Of a stretch of DNA of 64,000 bases, positions 16,539-25,463 are shown in pieces. The notes beneath the pieces were generated by a model. The model was not told the origin of the DNA. It ran no database searches and was given only the letters and a program-made list of their open reading frames with translations. Numbering within the stretch: the stretch's first letter is position 1; the number at the start of each line of letters is the position of its first letter. The stretch spans positions 8,182,501 through 8,246,500 of the forward strand of contig JAZKJV010011400.1 of assembly GCA_037367405.1 (NCBI GenBank). Reading direction: 5' to 3'. Source of the DNA: Ottelia alismoides (Eukaryota; Streptophyta; Magnoliopsida; Alismatales; Hydrocharitaceae). A program made the position numbers and the translations under genes.

Positions 16539-17300
16539 ATGCAGCCGATCTACTTCATACCGGACGCCAACGCGTGCAGCCAGCAACTGCTGGACGACCA
16601 CGGCCTGGCCGCCCTGGTTGACGACGCGCGTACCGCGCTGCAAACGTTTGTGGGCCCGGCAGGGATGGGGATCATCCTATCCCGCGACGAGCTGCTCAAC
16701 GACGACCTGGTGTACACACCGGATCGCCAGCGCTGGAGCAAACGCGCAGGCTACACCTCGATGGTCGGGCACTGGCTCGATCGACCACCAACGGAACTCG
16801 AACTACGTCGGTCGCAGATGGTACCTGGCAGCACGGTCCAACTGCTTGATGGCCAGCAGTGGCAAGTGCCGACGTTGCGCAAGTGGCGTACCGACACCAT
16901 AGCCCGCTGGGAACCCTCGCTACCGCGAGTTCTCACGCAAGATTGCGATTCCGGCCGCTGGGCACTGGGCGATGTGTTGCCTCAGTACTCGACTATTTGG
17001 CAGCGCTCACTGCGCGTCGCCGAATCCATGATCGGTGCTGGTGATCTGCCACTGGAAACCGTGCTCGATTTCGCGGTCGATCTCTTGGCGATCAATTACC
17101 GCGTGGACAAAGCCCTTATGGCTCATTTGCAATTGTTGACGCTCGAGAGCGCAACGGAGATTGTGCGCAGTGCGCTCGACTGGGCCACGCTGGAGGCCCA
17201 AATAAAAAAAGAGTTCGGCCGTCGCCATGGCGGCACGAATACCGAATCTGGTGCAACGCCGCCGACCGCGGACTCGACCACCCCTATTGTCCAACCGTAG
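16539..17300 (+). CDS. Hypothetical tail-module protein
   Basis: 253 residues, not recognised. Mixed alpha/beta with a central Trp-rich part (QQWQVPTLRKWRTDTIARWE), a long helical stretch and a low-complexity Thr/Pro tail. It lies directly after the 74-residue protein, so it may be its partner in tail assembly. Confidence 0.6.
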   Translation: MQPIYFIPDANACSQQLLDDHGLAALVDDARTALQTFVGPAGMGIILSRDELLNDDLVYTPDRQRWSKRAGYTSMVGHWLDRPPTELELRRSQMVPGSTVQLLDGQQWQVPTLRKWRTDTIARWEPSLPRVLTQDCDSGRWALGDVLPQYSTIWQRSLRVAESMIGAGDLPLETVLDFAVDLLAINYRVDKALMAHLQLLTLESATEIVRSALDWATLEAQIKKEFGRRHGGTNTESGATPPTADSTTPIVQP

Positions 17301-17344
17301 GCGAGATCTACGCCTGGCTGGGCCGATGAACAGCAGGCTTCACG

Positions 17345-17408
17345 TAGCCACCGCTGCCAAGCGGTGGACGGGCTTCACGTAGCCACCGCTGCCACGCGGT
17401 GGACGCAT
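17345..17408 (+). repeat. Two REP-like GTAGCCACCGC hairpin units
   Basis: Two direct copies of cgtagccaccgctgcca(a/c)gcggtgga, each able to fold as CCACCGC/GCGGTGG, between 17301 and the protease-capsid gene. Confidence 0.7.
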
Positions 17409-17428
17409 AAAGGGATCAGGCTTCGTAC

Positions 17429-19927
17429 ATGCTGAAACGCAAATCGAAACGGCGCCCAAAGCGCACCAGGAACCTGCGATCGCAATTCGCAAAATGCTTT
17501 CGCGGCCGGCGCAACCTGCCGGCTGAATGCTTTACCCGTGCCTCCAGTTCGCTCAAGACTATCGACCAGGCCAAACGGCACGTCGACTGCATCGCCACCA
17601 CCGAAGACCCAGCACTGGTCTACGATTGGATGACCTATCGCGTCGTCCTAGAAATCCTGCTGATGAGTGGAGGCCAGTTCGAGGACAGTACGCCGCTCCT
17701 GCGCGACCACAACCAGAGCGAAGTCAACGGCATTGCCGGTGCCTTCATTAATCCAAAGGTTGTCGAGGATAGACTCGAGGGCACGATCGAAGTTGGCAAG
17801 GACCTGGACGAAGACACCGAGCGCGCCTGGCGCCGCATCCAAGGTGGTTACTTGCGCAAGGTGTCCGTCGGCTACGACTACACGAAGAAAGACTTCGTCA
17901 CCATACCGCCAGGTGAAACGGCCACCGTGGCCGGTCGCACGTTTACTGCGCCGGACGATCGCGAGCTGCGCGTCGTCAAGCGTTGGCGTTTGCGCGAGCT
18001 CTCGCTGGTCGTCATACCGGCCGACCAAAGGGCCACGCTGAAACAGGCCGGTGAAGCGCGGCGCGGGACTAGACCTCGCCGCAAACCAAAATCATCCTCT
18101 CCAACGCAGGCGTTGCTCTCTAACCCTTCACGGAATTCGACTGGATCCAGCATGAAAAAACTCATCGCCTTCTTGCGCAAAAATGGTATGGCTCAATCGA
18201 TCACCGATACCAGCCAGGCACTCGCTTGGGCCAAGAGCGGCAATCTCTCGGCTGCATCGCTCAAGCAGCTGGCGGTGCTCTGCAAATCGGCCAAGGTCAA
18301 ATTTGACATCTCCACTGCCCAGGCCAAACGCACCGCCCCTCGCACCACCGGCACTCGCAGTGGCACCAGGCCAGAGCAGACCACAGGCCAGCGCACCGCC
18401 GGCAATCGCACTGGTACCGCCACCTCGGCACGACCACAGGCCAATCGCCGTAGCGCTGCCCGCGCTTCCGCGGAAACGCGAGACAACCTGGACGTCCAAA
18501 CCATTTCACGCAACGCCGCCCGCGAAGCGCTGCGTGCCGAACGCCAGCGCGTCAGTGCCATTCGATCCCTCGGCGAGCAGCACGGCATCAATGCCGAAGT
18601 CATCCAACGCTCGATCGACAAAGAACACACGCTGGGCCAGGCTCGTGCAGCGTTCTTGCGTGCACTACGTAGCGGTCGCTCTGGCGCCGCCCCTGCGATT
18701 CATTCACGCAGTGGTATCTCGGGTACTAACGGACTGCGCGTACTCCAGGCCGCAATGATGAATCGCGCAGGCATCACGCCCGACAGCGACGTGTTATCGC
18801 GAGAGAACACCGCCAGTCTGGCACGACGGCGCGACCTGAACATCGGTTGGGCCTGCGGTGCTGGCGAAAGCGGTCAGCGTCGCGACACGCTCGAATCCAC
18901 CTACGACCAGGTCTATCAGCAGGGCCTGCAAGACGCCTCCATGATGGACATCGCCCGCGCCATGGTCGAAATGGAAACCGGCCAACGTGCCTACAATGCC
19001 GACGACATCATGGAACGCACGTTCTCCAGCGGTAACTTCTCTGCCATCTTTGGCAGTGTGGTGCACCTGTCGATGTGGCGCGGATACGCATCCACACCAC
19101 GCAAGTGGGACATGTTCTGCGATATCGCAGATGTGCCGGACCTGAAGGACAATAGCGAAGCCATGGTCGGCGAAGTCGGCCGGCTGAAGAAACTGTCCAA
19201 GACTGCACCTGGTCAAGCGCAACTGCTCAATATCACGGACCCGGTGCTGGCGAAACTGGCCGCTGATCGCTACTGCGGAATGCTGGCCGTTTCGGAATTG
19301 AACTTCATCAACGACGCGTTTAACGCGCTCAGTGAATTACCATTCAAACTCGGTCAAACCTCTGCTGCTGTGGTCGATGACCTGGTATGGGCTCAGCTCC
19401 TATCGCTGGGAAACCTGTCCGACTCCCGCGCACGATTCAACACCACCGACGGCAACCTGGTGGCCAGCGGTGGCCAGGTCAATCCGGACGGACTGGGCAC
19501 GCTGTTCCGCATGCTCAACGCGGTCACCGTAGGCGGCCGTCGTGTGTTCGTCGGTCGGCCTGTGATCGTCACTGGTCTGACACTGGGACCACGCTTCAAG
19601 ACCTTGCAAACCACCAAACAACTCGTCACGGCCGACAACCCACTGGCCGGCGAATTTGATTTGTGCGTCGACAGCGCGATCGACATCGGCGTCAGCGATC
19701 CGGGCACGGATCCAGAGACCGCAATTGCCGGTCGCCCCAATTCCTACTTTGGCATCGCGTCCGGGTCCAAGGCCATCAAGGTCGTGTTCCGGGCCGGCAC
19801 CAACCGCGGTCCAGTAACGCGAACCAAGGTCATGGACGGCGGCAACTGGGGCCTAATTTGGGACGTCTACGTCGACGCTGGCGCAGCCTTCCTGCGTCGC
19901 ACCGGTGCCGTTGAAATCCGCACCTAA
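17429..19927 (+). CDS. Fused prohead protease and major capsid protein
   Basis: 832 residues. Residues 65-205 are an HK97-type prohead protease: H94 (LLRDHNQS) and S147 (RKVSVGYD) are the catalytic pair, and ELSLVVIPADQ closes the fold. Residues 209-245 are a basic, Ser/Pro linker containing a dispersed DNA repeat. Residues 245-450 are helical and Ala/Arg-rich, as scaffold regions are. Residues 460-832 are a capsid-type shell domain (FSAIFGSVVHLSMWRGYAST, then KLAADRYCGMLAVSELNFIN). An internal ATG at 18152 (MKKLIAFLRK) could also start the scaffold-capsid part alone. Separate genes are usual, so the fusion is notable. Confidence 0.8.
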   Translation: MLKRKSKRRPKRTRNLRSQFAKCFRGRRNLPAECFTRASSSLKTIDQAKRHVDCIATTEDPALVYDWMTYRVVLEILLMSGGQFEDSTPLLRDHNQSEVNGIAGAFINPKVVEDRLEGTIEVGKDLDEDTERAWRRIQGGYLRKVSVGYDYTKKDFVTIPPGETATVAGRTFTAPDDRELRVVKRWRLRELSLVVIPADQRATLKQAGEARRGTRPRRKPKSSSPTQALLSNPSRNSTGSSMKKLIAFLRKNGMAQSITDTSQALAWAKSGNLSAASLKQLAVLCKSAKVKFDISTAQAKRTAPRTTGTRSGTRPEQTTGQRTAGNRTGTATSARPQANRRSAARASAETRDNLDVQTISRNAAREALRAERQRVSAIRSLGEQHGINAEVIQRSIDKEHTLGQARAAFLRALRSGRSGAAPAIHSRSGISGTNGLRVLQAAMMNRAGITPDSDVLSRENTASLARRRDLNIGWACGAGESGQRRDTLESTYDQVYQQGLQDASMMDIARAMVEMETGQRAYNADDIMERTFSSGNFSAIFGSVVHLSMWRGYASTPRKWDMFCDIADVPDLKDNSEAMVGEVGRLKKLSKTAPGQAQLLNITDPVLAKLAADRYCGMLAVSELNFINDAFNALSELPFKLGQTSAAVVDDLVWAQLLSLGNLSDSRARFNTTDGNLVASGGQVNPDGLGTLFRMLNAVTVGGRRVFVGRPVIVTGLTLGPRFKTLQTTKQLVTADNPLAGEFDLCVDSAIDIGVSDPGTDPETAIAGRPNSYFGIASGSKAIKVVFRAGTNRGPVTRTKVMDGGNWGLIWDVYVDAGAAFLRRTGAVEIRT
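18056..18070 (+). repeat. GCGCGGCGCGGGACT repeat, copy 3, inside a gene
   Basis: The only coding copy of this repeat. It encodes ARRGT in the linker between protease and scaffold-capsid, suggesting that an old intergenic repeat became the linker when two genes fused. Confidence 0.7.
18464..18477. promoter_or_regulatory. Dispersed palindrome, site 3
   Basis: GCTTCCGCGGAAAC, 13 of 14 bases, inside the capsid gene, where it reads ASAET. Confidence 0.6.
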
Positions 19928-19958
19928 TCCTTTTTCATTCACTAGGAAAGACCATTTC

Positions 19959-20336
19959 ATGGCCAAATACAGAATCCTCGCCGCCGCCGCGCTGCAGATC
20001 GTCGGCATCGACGGCCAGGCCGAGCACGGTGACCAGATCGGCACCATCGAAACCGATTGCGACATCGGATCGCTGATCAGTTGCCTCAACTACGGCGGCG
20101 CACGCGTCGAGCCCATCATCAAGGGCAAGAGGGCAGCTTCCCTGCCCGATGCAGACGACTCCGATGCAGACGACTCCGATGCAGACGACTCCGATGCAGA
20201 CGACTCCGATGCAGGCGACTCCGAACAGGATGGCAGCTCGGGCGATGGCAGCGACAGTGCTGATGGCAGTGGCAGCGCCGAAGGCAGCAATGCAGCGCCA
20301 GCCACCAAGACCAAGCGCCCGCGCCGAGGCAAGTAA
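19959..20336 (+). CDS. Acidic repeat protein after the capsid
   Basis: 125 residues from ATG 19959 (AGGAAAG upstream). The first 50 residues are a small beta-like domain (YRILAAAALQIVGIDGQAEH). Next come five DADDS-type repeats, a Ser/Gly/Asp-rich region and a basic end (TKTKRPRRGK). Not recognised. Its place between capsid and cement genes suggests a head accessory protein. The 15-bp DNA repeats can change in number by slippage without breaking the frame. Confidence 0.6.
   Translation: MAKYRILAAAALQIVGIDGQAEHGDQIGTIETDCDIGSLISCLNYGGARVEPIIKGKRAASLPDADDSDADDSDADDSDADDSDAGDSEQDGSSGDGSDSADGSGSAEGSNAAPATKTKRPRRGK
20148..20222 (+). repeat. Five tandem 15-bp repeats
   Basis: GATGCAGACGACTCC repeated five times, the last copy with one change (gcaggc). 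It encodes DADDS x4 then DAGDS. The near identity of the copies suggests recent expansion. Confidence 0.9.
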
Positions 20337-20467
20337 ACGCTATACGACCGCTGCGGGTGCGAGGTGTCAGGACCGCCTCCACTTCTGGCCTCGCACCAGC
20401 AGCACCAAAACACTCACTGGCACATCCCCTCGTTTGATTAGCTCACCCGAACCGGAGCTCGTAGCAC

Positions 20468-20812
20468 ATGCATACCGTTCTTCGTACCGATGGCCGATAC
20501 GCATTCACGGCCAGCGTGGCCGCCAATCCTGGCGACATGATTGTCCGTCCTGACAACACACTGGCCGTACTGGACGGTATGGATGCGATCAAAGTTGGCG
20601 ACATCATTATGCCATCTCCCTTGGTCCCGACCAACATCGTCGAATTCGACGCACCTAGCGCGTCGACGTGGGCGGCGGCCGCAGTCCTATATTGGGACAA
20701 CGTGGCCAAGGTTGTCACAACGACGGCCGCGGGCAACACCCGCATCGGCCTAGCCGTGCGTGCCAAGACCAATGGCCAGGTAGTCTGCCTGGTCAACTGC
20801 ACGCCAGCGTAA
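20468..20812 (+). CDS. Capsid cement/decoration protein (DUF2190-like)
   Basis: 114 residues, beta-rich, with the pattern of DUF2190 proteins: an early GDMIVRPDNTLAVLDGMDAI, a middle PSASTWAAAAVLYWDNVAKV and a closing RIGLAVRAKTNGQVVCLVNC. Such proteins bind the outside of HK97-type capsids and stabilise them. The position two genes after the capsid gene supports the call. Confidence 0.75.
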   Translation: MHTVLRTDGRYAFTASVAANPGDMIVRPDNTLAVLDGMDAIKVGDIIMPSPLVPTNIVEFDAPSASTWAAAAVLYWDNVAKVVTTTAAGNTRIGLAVRAKTNGQVVCLVNCTPA

Positions 20813-20956
20813 GCGTGAGTATTCGCGCTTTGTTTGGGCGCGGCGTGTCGATGGTCGACGCAGGCCCGTCATCCTCCCACACAGCTCGGGGCTTGCAGAG
20901 GAACCGCCTGCGATCGTTTTACCAACGTAATCGGCACGCCGCGCCACTTTTCTTCC

Positions 20957-21095
20957 GGGAGGGCGAGGCTCCCGCCGAGCCTTCGGATTGAACGACGTAC
21001 CCCGATTCATTGGGCAATCGGTCCCAGCCGCATCCTCCAATGAATCCAGCAACTCGCTACAGGCCCGATGGCTCGGCAGGAGCCTCGCCCTCCCA
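20957..21095 (+). repeat. MITE-like 140-bp repeat, copy 1
   Basis: Bounded by inverted ends GGGAGGGCGAGGCTCC and GGAGCCTCGCCCTCCC, with internal GATTCATTGG/CCAATGAATC pairs. Its reverse complement occurs at 38788-38923. No coding content. Both copies lie between genes. Confidence 0.8.
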
Positions 21096-21142
21096 CCGAC
21101 GCACCATCACCACCCGACGCGTAAGCACGTCCCAGGGACGCC

Positions 21143-21493
21143 ATGAGTATCTTTCGCAATCTAGCGGCCAGTGCCCGAGCTGCTCACTCGCATTTCTTCG
21201 GCAATGACTCCAGCGTCACGCTCCAGGAGCCAGGCGGCCTGGCCAGAGCTGTCAGCGTAATCCTGGGTGAAGAGACCGCAGAGACGCGTCGCGAGGGCAA
21301 CTCCGATGTTCGTTACTACGTGCGCGAATGTCGATTCGTCACACTCACCACTGTGCGACACGATAGCGTCGTGTCCGTAGGCAGCACACGATACGCCATC
21401 GATCAATTCTGCGATCGCCAGGCCAGCGGCCTGACGGTCAAGATTAAACGCAGTGCGGTCATTGATACCAACCGCCCAAACTATCGATCGTAA
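21143..21493 (+). CDS. Small head-module protein, possible head completion
   Basis: 116 residues, beta-rich after a short helical start (SVTLQEPGGLARAVSVILGE, then RECRFVTLTTVRHDSVVSVG). Its size and place between the cement protein and the connector-type genes fit a head completion or adaptor protein. No family is recognised with confidence. Confidence 0.55.
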   Translation: MSIFRNLAASARAAHSHFFGNDSSVTLQEPGGLARAVSVILGEETAETRREGNSDVRYYVRECRFVTLTTVRHDSVVSVGSTRYAIDQFCDRQASGLTVKIKRSAVIDTNRPNYRS

Positions 21494-21504
21494 AGGGCGA
21501 ATGT

Positions 21505-21520
21505 GCGCGGCGCGGGACTG
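21505..21520 (+). repeat. GCGCGGCGCGGGACTG repeat, copy 4
   Basis: Exact copy, 11 nt after the stop at 21493. Confidence 0.7.
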
Positions 21521-21548
21521 AGCCCGCCCAGGGTCCATCATCATAGGC

Positions 21549-21950
21549 ATGGACACACACAATCTATCGCCTGAAGAACTTCACGCGCTGAAAATTCTGG
21601 CCAAGCGAGCTGAAAACCTCCGCGGCCAACTCAAACCCGGCAAAGTCTCGCTCGACTTTGGCTTGCACATCACTGGTGAACTCTACATCGGTGCTGACGG
21701 TCAACTCTCTCAGCCCACCCGGCCCAGCTCGATCGACCTGGTCGCCGCCCTACTCAGTCAGTTCGGCCCCCGCAAACGCGTGGCGATCGCCGACATGCTG
21801 ATGGAGCAAGGCCTCGACAAATCGACTACTGCCCCAGAGCACACGAAAGCTCTAGCTGAATCGATCATCAATGCGCTCACGACGCGTGCGCTGGTCGATC
21901 GACGCGGCAACGTCACTGGCCAGTTCGAGGTCAAACCAGTCCGCATTTAA
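21549..21950 (+). CDS. Hypothetical head/tail-module protein
   Basis: 133 residues. The start is helical (SPEELHALKILAKRAENLRG), then a beta segment SLDFGLHITGELYIGADGQL. The helical C-terminus has a wing-like tail. Not recognised. It belongs to the rightward structural block. Confidence 0.55.
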   Translation: MDTHNLSPEELHALKILAKRAENLRGQLKPGKVSLDFGLHITGELYIGADGQLSQPTRPSSIDLVAALLSQFGPRKRVAIADMLMEQGLDKSTTAPEHTKALAESIINALTTRALVDRRGNVTGQFEVKPVRI

Positions 21951-22019
21951 GCCCTGCGTCCACCGTAGCCACCCGTCGCCAGAGGGTGGATCCACAGTCT
22001 AACACACACAGGCCTCCTC

Positions 22020-22577
22020 ATGTCCGACAGCGCAATGCTCGACGTTATCGAAGCGGCCTCGAATCAATTGCGAGACTGCTACTGGTGGCGGCGTCTGGCC
22101 GATGAGAACTTGCCATGGGACGAGGCCACTGCGGCGGCCCACATACACCTCGACGAATTGCCAGCGCCTGCAGACAACCAACCGGTCCACTCGCTGGCGG
22201 AACTGCACGCGCTGCGGCCGTACGCGATCCTGTTTGCTGACGTCGACGAAGGCTTTCGCTGGAAGACATCGACCAGTGACTTCTGCTGTTCGATGGTCAG
22301 TGGATCTATTGTCATGCGCATCGAACTGGCTGTCCCGCAGAATCTGGCGCGTACGCCCAGAGACCTGGCCATCTATCTGCATCGAGCACTAGGTCGCATC
22401 ATGCGCACTGACGATCCGGCGCAGCCTGGACTACTGGACCTATCCGGCAGGCCAGGTTACCTGCACATTCGCGAGGCCACGATCACTGGATACCTGCGAT
22501 CCTCGCACGAGTCCGCGATCAGTTACGGCGACGCAGTCGAAGCGGCCATCCATTTGAAGTGGGGTGTCACCGATTAA
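22020..22577 (+). CDS. Hypothetical connector-region protein
   Basis: 185 residues, mixed alpha/beta, with IVMRIELAVPQNLARTPRDL in the centre and a terminal beta region. Not recognised. It overlaps the next gene by 14 nt, which suggests that the two are made together; the size is that of tail terminator or minor tail proteins. Confidence 0.6.
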   Translation: MSDSAMLDVIEAASNQLRDCYWWRRLADENLPWDEATAAAHIHLDELPAPADNQPVHSLAELHALRPYAILFADVDEGFRWKTSTSDFCCSMVSGSIVMRIELAVPQNLARTPRDLAIYLHRALGRIMRTDDPAQPGLLDLSGRPGYLHIREATITGYLRSSHESAISYGDAVEAAIHLKWGVTD

Positions 22578-23064
22578 ACTCACCACGCACATTCGCGATC
22601 GCGGCAAGACACCGCGCGGTTTGAAGCGCGCCTATGCGGGCGCGGCCAAAGAGGCCTGGTACCTGACCGCTCTAGAATTTCATCGCCACTACCGGGCCAA
22701 ACGTTTTACGGAGGCTCATGCACGCGCCGCCGGCTACGCACGACGCAAGGGTGAACTTCTACCACGCGGCAGCAAGGCATTCGCTCGCTCCTACACCGGC
22801 CGCAAATTGGCGCTCAAAGGCCACACACTGCCGCTGGTATTCAGTGGTGAAACGCGGGACGCAACCAAGTACGCCAACATCACCAGCACCAACAAAATGG
22901 GCCGCGCTGCCTACGCGGGTGCCAAGAAACTGAACTATCGCAATCCGAAATCGAAGATACGCATGAACGAAGAATTCAGACGCATCACGGACGAAGAAGC
23001 GCGAGAACTGGGCCAGTACTTCGATCGCGAGCTAGATCGCATCATGGCGTCAATCACCTCGTAG
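22564..23064 (+). CDS. Hypothetical protein, possible tail completion protein
   Basis: 166 residues from GTG 22564. Very basic, with patterns such as FHRHYRAKRFTEAHARAAGY and LPLVFSGETRDATKYANITS, similar in style to phage virion morphogenesis/tail completion proteins (gpS or HK97 gp10 type). The short overlap with the upstream gene supports the GTG start. The function is inferred. Confidence 0.6.
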   Translation: MSPIKLTTHIRDRGKTPRGLKRAYAGAAKEAWYLTALEFHRHYRAKRFTEAHARAAGYARRKGELLPRGSKAFARSYTGRKLALKGHTLPLVFSGETRDATKYANITSTNKMGRAAYAGAKKLNYRNPKSKIRMNEEFRRITDEEARELGQYFDRELDRIMASITS

Positions 23065-23180
23065 CCACCGCAATGTAGCCACCGCGGCGTAGCCTTCGTA
23101 GCCACCGCAATGTAGCCACCGCCGCGTAGGCGGTGGACAATCATCCGTAATGCATCCACCGCCACCGCAGCGGTGGCTAC
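23063..23180 (+). repeat. Cluster of REP-like GTAGCCACCGC units
   Basis: At least five full or partial gtagccaccgc units, two of them facing the others (gcggtggac, gcggtggctac), fill the gap between 23064 and the large terminase. Unit spacing is irregular. Confidence 0.75.
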
Positions 23181-23183
23181 TAC

Positions 23184-23197
23184 GTTTCCGCGGAAAC
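23184..23197. promoter_or_regulatory. Dispersed palindrome, site 4
   Basis: A perfect GTTTCCGCGGAAAC, 24 bp upstream of the large terminase start, intergenic. Confidence 0.7.
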
Positions 23198-23221
23198 CTA
23201 CAGCCTACAGCCTACAGTCTA

Positions 23222-25297
23222 ATGCACGACTCCAACACGCTACGCACTGAACTGGCCCGTTCGCTGCGTGATGGCAAGAGCCGGCCACCGTGCACTTACC
23301 GCCAGTTCCTCGAGCGCTACGTCATCATCCCTGACGGCAAATTCAAGGACCTACCATTTCGCATGGACCGCCAACCGGTCGTGCGGCTCTGGATCGATGC
23401 GATCGATTCGGGGCGATTCACGGAGTTCTACTTCACTGCCCCATCGCAGTTTGGCAAATCGCTGATCGCCTTCGTGTGCCCGGTACTGTGGCACACGTGC
23501 GAGCTAAACGAAAACTACGTGCTCGGTGTCCCATTTGCGGACATGGCCAGCAACAAATGGGAGGCCGACATTCTGCCGGTCATGGAATCATCACCGGAGC
23601 TGCGCAAATACAAACCGATCGCGGGCACCGGATCCAGCGGAGGCAAGGTGAAAGATATGATCACGCTGCGTAACGGTGTGTTCATCAAACTCATGTCTGC
23701 CGGCGGCGGTGACAGTACCAAGGCAGGATTCACGTCGCGAGTACTCGGCGTCACCGAGGCCGCGCAATTCTCGTTCGCTGGCGACTCATCGATGGAGGCC
23801 GACCCGCTGCGTCAGCTCCGGGCCCGCCAGAGATCCTACAGCGAGCTCGAGCGACGCACCTACGTCGAAGGGACTCTGACGGTGGCCGAAGCACTGCCGT
23901 GGCGCATCCGGCCCATCAGCACCGACAGTCAGATCCTGACCCCATGCCCACACTGCGAGGCGTGGATTGCACCGGAGCGTGATTCGCTCGTTGGCTGGGA
24001 CGAGTGTACCAGCGAGAACGAAGCAGGGGACAAGGCGTTCTGGTCGTGTCCGGCCTGTGGCGAGCGTATCGACGAGGACGATCGAAAGGCCTCACTACTG
24101 GAGGCAAAGCTCGTGCACCGTGGCCAATCTGTAGACAAGAAAGGCCGCATCACTGGCGATCCACCGGCCACATCGCGATTGTTCTTTCGCGCTGCTGCGT
24201 TTCACAACCAGTTTTTGTCGGCCGCTGACATTGCCCGCGACGAATGGCGGGCACAGCAGATCCCAGAGGACAGCGCCGAACGTCACAGCGCTGACCGAGA
24301 GTTATGTCAATTCGTCCACTGCGTGCCCTACGTCGAACCAGCCTTCGCCGATGACCTCATGCTGGACAAGAAACAAATCGCATCCAAACGAACGGACCAT
24401 GCTATGACAATCCTGCCGCGAGACACAACGATGGTCAATGTCGGCACCGACGTCGGCCAGAAACGCATCTGGTGGCTGGCGCTAGCGCGCCGCGAGCGCG
24501 ACAGCGGCAATCCGAATAAACCGCTCGTCTATCGCCACATCCCGGCCTATGGCGAAGTGGCCGTACCGCAGGACGTGCCGCTGCGTGAGGGATTGCAGAT
24601 CGCCCTATCGCAACTGCACACCATGCTGGCCGCAGGCTTTCCCATCGATGGCCTATCCAGCAAACGAATGCCAGACCAATGGTGGATCGACTGCAACTGG
24701 GAAACCGATGCCGTGCTGGCCTATGTGCGCAAGATCAACCAGGCGTACGGCAAACCTGGCAAGTATCAACGCATCATCGGATCGCAGGGCCGCGGATCCA
24801 GCCAGCTCGATTCGACCCAGTACCATGCACCGCGCAAGACCGGAAACGTAGTACGCGACATCGACCCAGCGGGTCTCTGGTACCTGGAACTGCACGCGCG
24901 CAGCAAAACCTACTTTGCCATCTGGGACAGTGATCGCAGCAAGCGCGAGGTACAGCAAGCGCTGACACTACCCGATTTCCCATCACCAGAGAGCGACCAG
25001 ACGCCCGGTTCGATCACTCTCTATGCTGGTACGCCGAAGGTGCACGAGCGATTCGCGCAGCACATTCACAACGAACGCCTGGAGACCGTACGCACCATTC
25101 GCGGCGAGCAGCAGAAGTGGAACCGTCACGGGGCCAACCACCTGCTGGACTGCCTGGCCGCCGCCTACCGTGCCGAGTCGCGCGCACTGCACATCGCTCG
25201 CAAGCTGCTCGGCACTGCTGAGGATTCTGGTGGTGCGGGCAGCGATTGGTACGGCACACCGCAGGAGAAACCCAGCGGCGGATGGTACGACACGTAG
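23222..25297 (+). CDS. Terminase large subunit (lambda gpA-like)
   Basis: 691 residues. The ATPase domain has a Walker A-like FTAPSQFGKS (71-80) and, further on, RVLGVTEAAQF in the Walker B position. Two CxxC pairs (CPHC, CPAC) form a zinc finger typical of the gpA group. The nuclease domain starts at VNVGTDVGQKRIWWLAL with the first metal-binding Asp. The enzyme translocates phage DNA into the prohead and cuts it. ATG 23222 is chosen because the upstream extension runs through repeats and the palindrome. gpW-like and portal genes follow, as in lambda. Confidence 0.9.
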   Translation: MHDSNTLRTELARSLRDGKSRPPCTYRQFLERYVIIPDGKFKDLPFRMDRQPVVRLWIDAIDSGRFTEFYFTAPSQFGKSLIAFVCPVLWHTCELNENYVLGVPFADMASNKWEADILPVMESSPELRKYKPIAGTGSSGGKVKDMITLRNGVFIKLMSAGGGDSTKAGFTSRVLGVTEAAQFSFAGDSSMEADPLRQLRARQRSYSELERRTYVEGTLTVAEALPWRIRPISTDSQILTPCPHCEAWIAPERDSLVGWDECTSENEAGDKAFWSCPACGERIDEDDRKASLLEAKLVHRGQSVDKKGRITGDPPATSRLFFRAAAFHNQFLSAADIARDEWRAQQIPEDSAERHSADRELCQFVHCVPYVEPAFADDLMLDKKQIASKRTDHAMTILPRDTTMVNVGTDVGQKRIWWLALARRERDSGNPNKPLVYRHIPAYGEVAVPQDVPLREGLQIALSQLHTMLAAGFPIDGLSSKRMPDQWWIDCNWETDAVLAYVRKINQAYGKPGKYQRIIGSQGRGSSQLDSTQYHAPRKTGNVVRDIDPAGLWYLELHARSKTYFAIWDSDRSKREVQQALTLPDFPSPESDQTPGSITLYAGTPKVHERFAQHIHNERLETVRTIRGEQQKWNRHGANHLLDCLAAAYRAESRALHIARKLLGTAEDSGGAGSDWYGTPQEKPSGGWYDT

Positions 25298-25310
25298 GTC
25301 GATACCGTCT

Positions 25311-25326
25311 GCGCGGCGCGGGACTG
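25311..25326 (+). repeat. GCGCGGCGCGGGACTG repeat, copy 5
   Basis: Exact copy, 13 nt after the stop of the large terminase. Confidence 0.7.
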
Positions 25327-25449
25327 ACCGGCCGATAGCCTATAGTCTATCGGCTGTAGGTTTTTCGTAGCCACCGCCACCAGTTCGTAGCCACCGCCAC
25401 CAGGCGGTGGATGCACCACAATTGATTCACCACCACCAGGTCACCTAAC
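25311..25449 (+). repeat. Intergenic repeat block, copy B
   Basis: Same order of parts as 15192-15325: 16-bp repeat, gatagcctat dyad, GGTTTTTCGTAGCCACCG, REP-like units and AGGTCACCTAA. It contains one extra partial REP-like unit. Confidence 0.75.
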
Positions 25450-25463
25450 CCACAATCTCTGGC

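Noticed and set aside
23063..23180. Repeat cluster as a possible CRISPR array
   Set aside because: Units are irregularly spaced, in two orientations and not separated by unique spacers of equal length; they are REP-like hairpins.
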